DNA of 64,000 nt from Candidatus Iainarchaeum sp. (GTDB lineage Archaea > Iainarchaeota > Iainarchaeia > Iainarchaeales > GCA-2688035): NCBI GenBank assembly GCA_017610175.1, contig JAFCCO010000004.1:18206-82205 (forward strand), read 5' to 3'. Both the position numbers and the translations under genes were made by a program. A model generated the notes under the pieces. The model had not been told where the DNA came from, searched no databases, and saw nothing but the letters and a program-made list of their open reading frames with translations. Of the stretch, positions 58,191 through 64,000 are shown one piece after another. Position 1 is the first letter of the stretch. The number at the start of each line of letters is the position of its first letter.

Positions 58191-59386
58191 ACCGAAAAGT
58201 GCTTGTTTTGATATTATTTATTGCACTGCTTGCAGCCAACGCAAGTGCGTTCTGGATAAACACAGACAAGGAGTCATATGAAAAGGGCGAAGCGATAAAA
58301 GTCACAACAGATTCGGCAGAGCCAATAAGTGTGGAAATTTACAAGGGGCGCGCGGTAATTGCAACAGGAAAAACAGAAGCCGATGGAAACGGCGGGAAAT
58401 TTACTTACAGCACACTTTTCAGCGATCCGCCAGGGGAATGGACTGTGCGCGGAACAGACGGATCAAGGGCCGCAAGAAAAAAAATAACAATCAACACGCC
58501 GCAGCAGGGCGCATATCTTATTATCACAATTTACTCACCCTCTGAGGGAGAGTACAAAAGGTCAAGGGAGCTTGAGACAAGCATTGAAATTACAGACCTT
58601 GGAAAAACGGCTTTGGGAGCCAATGTTTTCCTATACGGAGTGCACGGCAAAAAAATTGAAATGGAGCAAACAGGGCCGGGGCGATACTTTTACAAGTACG
58701 TGCTTCCGTTTGATGCACCGCTTGGGGAAACCTCAATCACAATAGCAGCACAGCTTGGAAGCGGTGAAACCGCAAAAGGCGGGGAGCACACACTCCGCAT
58801 TAATGTGCTTGAAACCCCTATCCTAATTGAAGTGCTTCGCCCAACGGCAATGGAAATCCCACTTGGAACAAAAACAGAGATTGTTGTAAGGCCGACTTAC
58901 TTCAACGGCCTGCCTGTTGATGAGTCAACTGAAATTTACGCAAGGGTTGACGGCGAATTTGTGCCGTTTGAAAGACAGGCAAACGGAGAATACCTGGCAC
59001 TCTATGCTCCACAGGAAACAGGTGAGCTAAAAATTGAAATCGAGGCACAGGACAAGGGAAAGAACTTAGGAAGCAAACGTGTCACAACAATTGTAGGCAG
59101 GGAATTTGAGCACCTGCTGAGAAAGTACGGCCTGATAATAATCCAGCTTGTTGTGCTTGCAATTATCCTTATTCAAATCTTTCGCTCAAAATTCATAAAG
59201 GGGTTCTGGATAAAGCAGCTTGAGAAGAAGCGCGACAAGTTCAAGGACAGGCTCAGGAGACTGCAGGAAAAATACTATAAAAAGGGAACGATTTCCGTTA
59301 AAACCTTTGAAAAGGAATCAGCCAAATACAAGCACACAATTACAGAAACAGAGGAAAAGATTAAAGCCCTTAAGGGGAAGAAATAA
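58187..59386 (+). CDS. Surface receptor-like protein: Ig-like domains, membrane helix, coiled-coil tail
   Basis: A 399-residue partner of the gene before, sharing its layout but without the Cys-rich part. Signal peptide (VLVLILFIALLAANASA), about three beta-sandwich domains (FWINTDKESYEKGEAIKVTTDSAEP; DPPGEWTVRGTDG; VRPTYFNGLPVDESTEIYARV), a helix (YGLIIIQLVVLAIILIQIF) and a cytosolic coiled coil with KYYKKGTISVKTFEKESAKY. The tail matches YFKLGTLEPETFEKMRSKI of the first protein, so the two tails could pair. ATGA overlap couples the genes. A KaiC-like ATPase follows 33 bases later. Confidence 0.7.
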   Translation: MNRKVLVLILFIALLAANASAFWINTDKESYEKGEAIKVTTDSAEPISVEIYKGRAVIATGKTEADGNGGKFTYSTLFSDPPGEWTVRGTDGSRAARKKITINTPQQGAYLIITIYSPSEGEYKRSRELETSIEITDLGKTALGANVFLYGVHGKKIEMEQTGPGRYFYKYVLPFDAPLGETSITIAAQLGSGETAKGGEHTLRINVLETPILIEVLRPTAMEIPLGTKTEIVVRPTYFNGLPVDESTEIYARVDGEFVPFERQANGEYLALYAPQETGELKIEIEAQDKGKNLGSKRVTTIVGREFEHLLRKYGLIIIQLVVLAIILIQIFRSKFIKGFWIKQLEKKRDKFKDRLRRLQEKYYKKGTISVKTFEKESAKYKHTITETEEKIKALKGKK

Positions 59387-59419
59387 AAAAGGCAAGGAAG
59401 CAATAATTAGAGTGATTAC

Positions 59420-60343
59420 ATGGGATTGATTGGAAACCTGAAAAAAATGAAGCCTACGAAACTTTCGAAAAAAGACGTTCAAAAGCTTAAGGGCGGAGAG
59501 CGCGTTCCGGAAATAAAAAAGGAACGCTTTGCAACACACGAAGAGATTAAATCCTTTGAAAAGGAAGTAAAGGACGCAAAGGCAGGCACGGCAAAAGCCC
59601 GCGAAAAGAAAAAGGGCAAAACTTTACCCACAAGAGTAAGCGGTTTTGACAAGCTAATTAAAAACGGCGGACTCACAAGAGGGTCCACCATACTGATTTG
59701 CGGCGGGGCGGGGACAGGAAAAACTACTTTCTGCATGGAATCGATTTACAACGCGGCATTGAACGGCGAACGCGCAATATACCTTTCGCTGGAGGAAGAA
59801 CCCGACAAGCTCAAAGAACACATGCTTGACAACTACGGATGGGACTTCAACAAGCTCGAGCGGGAGGGAAAGATTTCAATCCTCAAATACGACCCACTCA
59901 AAATCGCAAGAAGCGTTGAAGCATCAATTCTTGGCGCAAGGGAAGAGCTTGAAATCGAGTTTGAGGAATTTGAGCTTCCATTCAAGCCGGACAGGGTTAT
60001 CGTTGACTCACTTTCCGCACTCTCCATCGCATTCGGAAGCAAAAAAAACTACAGGCGATACATTCGCTACCTCTTTGAAAAGCTTGAGGGCTACAACTCA
60101 ATAAACTTTGTCCTAACCGAAACCGAGCAAAACCCAAAAACATACAGCCGCGCAGGAATTGAAGAGTTCCTTGCCGACGGGGTTGTTGTTCTCTACAACA
60201 TACAGTCAAGCAACACAAGAACAAACGCAATTGAAATACTCAAGCTTAGAACCTCAAAGCACGAGAAAAAGATTGTGCCCTTTGAAATAACCGCAAGAGG
60301 CATTGAAATATACCCCAACCAACAGGTTTTCAGGGAAGACTGA
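59420..60343 (+). CDS. KaiC-like ATPase with N-terminal extension
   Basis: A 307-residue RecA-fold ATPase. Residues 1-68 are a Lys-rich coiled-coil-like extension. Walker A is CGGAGTGKTT at 95-103, the KaiC-type catalytic pair is YLSLEEEP, and Walker B is RVIVDSLSALSI. The C-terminus ends with VVLYNIQSSNTRTNAIEILKLRTSKHEKKIVPFEI, typical of KaiC family members. It follows two surface-protein genes in the same direction and probably reads their cytosolic tails; this is inferred. Confidence 0.88.
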   Translation: MGLIGNLKKMKPTKLSKKDVQKLKGGERVPEIKKERFATHEEIKSFEKEVKDAKAGTAKAREKKKGKTLPTRVSGFDKLIKNGGLTRGSTILICGGAGTGKTTFCMESIYNAALNGERAIYLSLEEEPDKLKEHMLDNYGWDFNKLEREGKISILKYDPLKIARSVEASILGAREELEIEFEEFELPFKPDRVIVDSLSALSIAFGSKKNYRRYIRYLFEKLEGYNSINFVLTETEQNPKTYSRAGIEEFLADGVVVLYNIQSSNTRTNAIEILKLRTSKHEKKIVPFEITARGIEIYPNQQVFRED

Positions 60344-60464
60344 TTAAAATACCCCACCATCCACAAAAGCCAATGGTTGGGTTTAAAATCTGTTCGCAGC
60401 AGCAAATAATCAACACTTTTTAAGTGGCAGATTAAGTAATTTTTGGGTTAAAGGGGGATTTTCT

Positions 60465-61214
60465 ATGGATGAGAACGAAAAATTGAAAACTGAAAGTGCA
60501 GAAAACGAGCAGGAAACACAAGTTACAGAGCAATCCGGCGAAGAAAGCACAATTCAGGAAAAAGAGCTCCCTTTTCCAAGGGCAACAGTAACAAACAGGC
60601 TCAGGGACAACCTAAGCAAAGGAAAGCAAATAAAGGGCCAGGTAAAGGACGAAATGAACATCTGGATTGGCAAAATGATCCAAAGAATTGCCGAAAAGAT
60701 GGACTCACAGCCCTACACATTTGTAAACTACGACATGCTCAAAGAAGCAATTGCACCCTACGAGGGAATCAATGAAATTGACAAGGAGCGCAATTCACTC
60801 TCAGGCGGACTGAAGAAAATCCAGGCAGACTGCGACGCACTGATTGAGGAAATCGACAAAAGCGCAAAGAATCAGGTCGCCTCACTCAAGCTTGAAGCAG
60901 ACAAGCTTCCGTTCCCAAAGGCAACAATCACAAACAAGCTCAGAATGCACCTCACAGAAGGAAAGCAAATAAAGGGCCCTGTTAAAAGGGGGCTGAACAT
61001 CTGGGCGGGAAACGTTCTCAAAAGGGTTTCAGAAAAAATGAACTCCTTTCCCTACAATTATGTGGATGGGGGAATGTTCAGGGAATCAATCGAAATCTAC
61101 GAAAGCATTGGCGAGATAGAAATGGAGAAAGTAAGAATAATCAAGCAGCTTGAAGCCGTAAAGCTTTCGTGCGACGTTCTCATAAGCGAAGTTGAAAGGA
61201 AGTTTGTAAAGTAA
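60465..61214 (+). CDS. Tandem-repeat protein, two histone-fold-like/coiled-coil units
   Basis: A 249-residue acidic-then-basic protein. Two units align over their whole length: residues 35-135 and 148-247. Each starts LPFP(R/K)AT(V/I)TN(R/K)LR, continues KGKQIKGxVK.xxNIWxGKxIxRxxEKM (long helix) and Y.xVxxxMxxExIxxYE, and ends in a coiled coil with (I)xxI.xE...CDxLI.E(I/V). The first 65 residues of each unit read like a histone fold (helix, long helix, helix with LP start and a T/V-type second loop), though no family match can be shown by eye. It lies between two KaiC-like ATPases. AAAGGGGGA precedes the ATG. The function is unknown; DNA or protein scaffolding is inferred. Confidence 0.7.
   Translation: MDENEKLKTESAENEQETQVTEQSGEESTIQEKELPFPRATVTNRLRDNLSKGKQIKGQVKDEMNIWIGKMIQRIAEKMDSQPYTFVNYDMLKEAIAPYEGINEIDKERNSLSGGLKKIQADCDALIEEIDKSAKNQVASLKLEADKLPFPKATITNKLRMHLTEGKQIKGPVKRGLNIWAGNVLKRVSEKMNSFPYNYVDGGMFRESIEIYESIGEIEMEKVRIIKQLEAVKLSCDVLISEVERKFVK
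60567..61205 (+). repeat. Internal duplication within the tandem-repeat gene
   Basis: The two units of the gene are about 340 bases apart and share a nearly identical stretch around GGAAAGCAAATAAAGGGCC (60621 and 60960). The similarity continues for about 300 bases each, so the gene arose by duplication of a single unit. Confidence 0.65.
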
Positions 61215-61300
61215 AAAAGCAGGTTCAAAACCTGCATCCCACCCTTTTTTCCAAACGCAATTAATTTAAACCAGAACGCACTTTATCTTTAGTGATTAAA

Positions 61301-61990
61301 ATGGCTGAAGAACTTCACGTGGTAAAAACAGGCACTCCAGGCCTTGACGAAATGTTCGCAATAAACGGGTTCAGGAGAAATATGAGCGTGCTCGTAAGCG
61401 GAGAGCCCGGAGCAGGAAAAAGCATTGTGGCAATGCAGTACATTTACAACGGTGCCCGCCTGTACGGCGAAGGCGGAGTCCTTGTCACATCAGAGCAAAG
61501 CATTGAAAAGGTTCGCGAGATAGGAAAAAGCCTTGGAATGGACTTCCAGCAGTTTGAAGAAAGCGGACTGGTTACCATAATGAAAATCCCGATTGCAATG
61601 GGAGCCGAAATGACCCCGGACTCATTGCTAAACGCAATCAAGGACCCGTCAGTCCAAAGGATTGCAATCGACTCACTGACACCGTTTGAATTCCTTGCGC
61701 CAAGCGAAAAGGAATTTCGCGTAAAAATTCTCTCATTTGTTGAAACCGTTGCAAAGCACGACGTAACAATGCTTGTTACAGCGGAAAAAAAGAAAACAGA
61801 CTTTGAAAGTGTGGAGTTCTCGGCAGAGGACTTCCTGTTCGATGGGCTGATTCTGATGGGAAGGCTTAGGAGTGCAGCCGGATTTGAGCGCGTGCTCAGC
61901 ATAATCAAAATGCGCGGAACCGCCCACTCAGAGGAACTGCGCCCAATCAAAATCACAAACACAGGCCTTGTGGTTGAGAACATAGAGTAA
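61301..61990 (+). CDS. KaiC-like ATPase, short
   Basis: A 229-residue single-domain ATPase. Walker A is SGEPGAGKS at 33-41, Walker B is RIAIDSLTPFEF. At the KaiC catalytic pair position it reads VLVTSEQSIEKV, so the second Glu is missing and ATP turnover may be slow or absent. The start is ATG 61301; a GTG three codons earlier belongs to the GTGAT ribosome site. It follows the tandem-repeat protein by 86 bases and may act with it. Confidence 0.85.
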   Translation: MAEELHVVKTGTPGLDEMFAINGFRRNMSVLVSGEPGAGKSIVAMQYIYNGARLYGEGGVLVTSEQSIEKVREIGKSLGMDFQQFEESGLVTIMKIPIAMGAEMTPDSLLNAIKDPSVQRIAIDSLTPFEFLAPSEKEFRVKILSFVETVAKHDVTMLVTAEKKKTDFESVEFSAEDFLFDGLILMGRLRSAAGFERVLSIIKMRGTAHSEELRPIKITNTGLVVENIE

Positions 61991-62271
61991 TAAAGAAACT
62001 GCTTTTGATTGTGCCCCCGGGCGAGGCAAACTATTTTGGATAAGAGAACGGATTAGCGTCAGAGTTATTTAAGCCCACAAAACCTTGTTTCCGAAGAAAC
62101 AGCCCTATGAAACTTAAATAATTCCCCCGCCAATCCAATAATATACAGTGCCCAAAGTTGTATTTAAGCGTTTCTATTTTGATAATTAGTTCGATAGCAC
62201 AGCGCAAGCGCAAAATTCCGCAAAAAACCCAATAGAAAGGAATAAATAAATGAAATAAGTTATTAGAAAAG
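61991..62271. other. Intergenic region before the Cys-rich surface gene
   Basis: 281 bases with no gene. A/T-rich blocks include AATAAATAAATG near 62240 that could serve as promoter, and GCCCCCGGGCGAGGC near 62013. No RNA structure with clear boxes was found. Confidence 0.4.
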
Positions 62272-64000
62272 ATGAAACTCGTTAAACTGACTTTTTTGCT
62301 ATGCCTCATTAGCTTAGCAAGCATTGTGCACGCCGGAGCCCCGCCGGGACTTGCTGCTTCAACTGCAAGCGTTTACCAAAGCAGTTCAACAACACTGGGA
62401 AGCGGAACACCGGTTTGTTTGAACCAAAATATTGCTTCTTCAGACAGCACCTGTTCAGGGCTGTTTACCAAAGGATTCACTTATAGGTGGGAAATTGTGT
62501 ACGAGAACACAAACGGTGGAGACCTAACAATTACACAATTGGACATGGAAAAGAGTTACGGATCAGGACAAGGCATTGGCACAGGAACAATTATCGGATG
62601 CGGCTGCGATGATGATGGAACTCCCCGCCCCGGAACAAGCAATAATGTGGGTATAGATCTCGAATGCGCCTACAGTGGCACGAACCAGTGTGTACTGCAA
62701 ACAGGTGGAGATACTGACACATTTTACTATGTTGTAACAATTGGAAGCGATGCAGCAAACGACACCGACAACAAATTCAAACTATATACTGCAGGAGGAA
62801 ACAAGGCTTCAAAAAAACTCGGCATGAACTTTTCAACCTGCGGAAACAATTCAATCGGGGGTGCGGAAACCTGTGATGGAACAGACTTGGATTCACAAGA
62901 CTGCACCAATTTAGAATTTGGAGGGGGAACGCTTGCATGCGACTCAAACTGCTTCTCATTTAACACAAGCTCCTGCACCCCAGCAGCAGTGTGCGGAAAC
63001 AATTCAGCAGAAGATGGAGAATTGTGTGACGGCACAGACCTAAACTCAGGAACATGTGTAGGAAAAGGGTTTGATGGCGGAACACTAGCATGCGCTGCAG
63101 ACTGCGAAGCATATGACACAAGCAGCTGCATAACAAGCGCGGTCTGTGGAGACAATACCGCAGAAACACCAGAAGTTTGCGACGGAACAGACTTGGATTC
63201 ACAAACATGCATAGGACTCGGATACGATAGCGGAACACTTGCATGCGCAGGAAACTGCCTAGCATACGACACAAGCTCGTGCACAACAAACGCAGTATGC
63301 GGAGACAACACAAAAGAGGGTAGCGAAGTCTGTGACGGAACAGGTTTGGACAGTGAAACCTGTGTATCCCAGGGCTTTGCAAGCGGGTCGCTTGCATGTG
63401 AATCCGACTGCACAGCATTTGACACAAGCCGTTGTGCCGGCTGTTCAACTGAATGCGACAACAGCTGTGACAGTATAAGCTGTTTCGGAATAGACCCTGA
63501 CTGTGACAGCTCAGGAAATGCAACACAGGAATGCTGCGGAAACAATGCCTGCGAAGGAGACGTTTTGGAAAGCTGCAGTAGTTGCGCAAGCGATTGCGGT
63601 GTTTGCCCGGAAGGAGGAATTACCCCTTCAGCAGCAAGATGCGGGGACGGAATTTGCACTGCGCCGGAAAACAGGTGCAACTGCATTTCAGATTGCGGAA
63701 CATGCGGGGGAGCTGTTCCCGACAAACTTTGTAAAACATTTAATTGTATAAGCGGAGCCTGCCAGCCGCTTGCAGACCTTTTATGCTGCGGAAACGGACT
63801 GTGTGAGGACGGGGAAGACTTCAAAATCTGCTCGCTTGACTGCGACAACCCAAAAGACTTCATTCTCACCCCACTTTGGACACAATACTACCTCCGCGGA
63901 GAAACAGTTAACCTACTCCTGCAGGTGAACGCGGATTCTGTTGAGGCAAAGGGCGCAACCGTAAAAGCCACAGGAATCTTTGGAGAACTTACATTATACG
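62272..64000 (+). CDS. Long Cys-rich surface protein, 3' end cut by window
   Basis: The frame is open from ATG 62272 to the last base (576 codons) with no stop, so the gene continues beyond the window. Signal peptide (VKLTFLLCLISLASIVHA), an N-terminal domain of about 170 residues, four exact 51-codon Cys-rich repeats (CGNNSxxxxExCDGTxLxS), a second Cys-rich zone (CGDGICTAPENRCNCISDCGTC; CCGNGLCEDGEDFKICSLDC) and then FILTPLWTQYYLRGETVNLLLQV, which matches the start of the Ig-like part of the protein at 56358. The two are paralogues, this one with an enlarged Cys-rich head. It probably ends with a membrane helix and coiled-coil tail too, outside the window. Confidence 0.8.
   Translation, partial: MKLVKLTFLLCLISLASIVHAGAPPGLAASTASVYQSSSTTLGSGTPVCLNQNIASSDSTCSGLFTKGFTYRWEIVYENTNGGDLTITQLDMEKSYGSGQGIGTGTIIGCGCDDDGTPRPGTSNNVGIDLECAYSGTNQCVLQTGGDTDTFYYVVTIGSDAANDTDNKFKLYTAGGNKASKKLGMNFSTCGNNSIGGAETCDGTDLDSQDCTNLEFGGGTLACDSNCFSFNTSSCTPAAVCGNNSAEDGELCDGTDLNSGTCVGKGFDGGTLACAADCEAYDTSSCITSAVCGDNTAETPEVCDGTDLDSQTCIGLGYDSGTLACAGNCLAYDTSSCTTNAVCGDNTKEGSEVCDGTGLDSETCVSQGFASGSLACESDCTAFDTSRCAGCSTECDNSCDSISCFGIDPDCDSSGNATQECCGNNACEGDVLESCSSCASDCGVCPEGGITPSAARCGDGICTAPENRCNCISDCGTCGGAVPDKLCKTFNCISGACQPLADLLCCGNGLCEDGEDFKICSLDCDNPKDFILTPLWTQYYLRGETVNLLLQVNADSVEAKGATVKATGIFGELTLY
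62839..63450 (+). repeat. Four in-frame 153-bp Cys-rich repeats
   Basis: The repeats begin at 62839, 62992, 63145 and 63298, always 153 bases apart (51 codons). Each starts with a CG(N/D)N motif, then ExCDGTxL(D/N)S, a GGTLAC or SGTLAC strand and FxTSSC or YDTSSC. Each unit has about seven cysteines and probably forms a disulphide-held knot on the surface. Confidence 0.85.

Noticed and set aside
62727-63869. Long open frame of 380 codons on the minus strand, rich in Ser and Pro
   Set aside because: It lies antisense to the repeated Cys-rich gene; the regular repeats and codon use of the plus strand keep the opposite frame open. It has no sensible domains.
1-64000. CRISPR arrays, insertion sequences, rRNA genes, further tRNAs
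   Set aside because: I looked for regularly spaced repeats, transposase-like frames, terminal repeats and T-arm motifs on both strands. Only one tRNA was found and no array, transposase or rRNA stretch.

Overview
The window comes from an archaeon with a compact genome, most probably a DPANN-type lineage. The archaeal markers are diphthine synthase, the archaeal 2-oxoacid:ferredoxin oxidoreductase subunits, NucS with a PCNA-binding tail, tRNA-splicing endonuclease, archaeal-type TrpRS, DUF357, TraB, a histone-fold protein, GGTGA/GGAGG ribosome-binding sites and TATA-like promoters. I favour DPANN because genes are small and tightly packed, there are many large Ig-like surface proteins of unknown function, and bacterial-type genes (MetK, TrxB, two-component systems) are mixed in. 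I cannot name the phylum from the sequence alone.

Layout. 0-9.5 kb: a cut-off CcdA-like redox membrane protein, NucS endonuclease, M24 and M29 peptidases, a DHH phosphoesterase, a short family-X DNA polymerase, nitroreductase and a VOC protein. 9.5-12.5 kb: the four-gene porGDAB operon. 12.5-16.3 kb: acylphosphatase, glutamine synthetase facing an Lrp regulator, DUF357 and Dph5. 16.3-21.5 kb: sugar genes, namely a PfkB kinase fused to a glucosamine-6-phosphate deaminase, a PIG-L deacetylase, a GT4 glycosyltransferase and a six-hairpin glycosidase. 21.6-27.6 kb: tRNA-Pro, CTP synthase, Trm112-like protein, TraB, a deacylase-like gene next to a free tRNA-binding domain, bacterial-type MetK and a divergent HTH-CBS regulator. 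27.7-36 kb: two blocks of secreted or membrane-anchored proteins. 36-46.7 kb: TrxB, a ribbon-helix-helix regulator with its palindrome, IMPase, TrpRS, EndA-like protein, short histone, response regulator, a LeuA-like synthase with two UbiA prenyltransferases, and a KaiC-like operon.

46.8-48.3 kb is an AT-rich patch holding an S51-type peptidase with a bacterial-style terminator and a toxin-antitoxin pair; it looks acquired. 48.4-49.7 kb holds a small membrane protein/DUF4430 lipoprotein operon and a winged-helix protein. 49.7-56.3 kb is a sensory block: three CheY-like regulators flank or belong to an operon with a histidine kinase, a PAS receptor without a kinase, and an orphan piece of a periplasmic-binding protein.

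56.3-64 kb is the most unusual stretch. Two membrane proteins with Ig-like ectodomains and matching cytosolic coiled-coil tails are followed by a KaiC-like ATPase, a protein made of two tandem histone-fold-like/coiled-coil units, a second KaiC-like ATPase, and the start of a long Cys-rich surface protein with four exact 51-codon repeats that is a paralogue of the first ectodomain protein. Together with the sensory block this could be an undescribed surface-to-cytoplasm signalling system; that is an inference from gene order and domain content.
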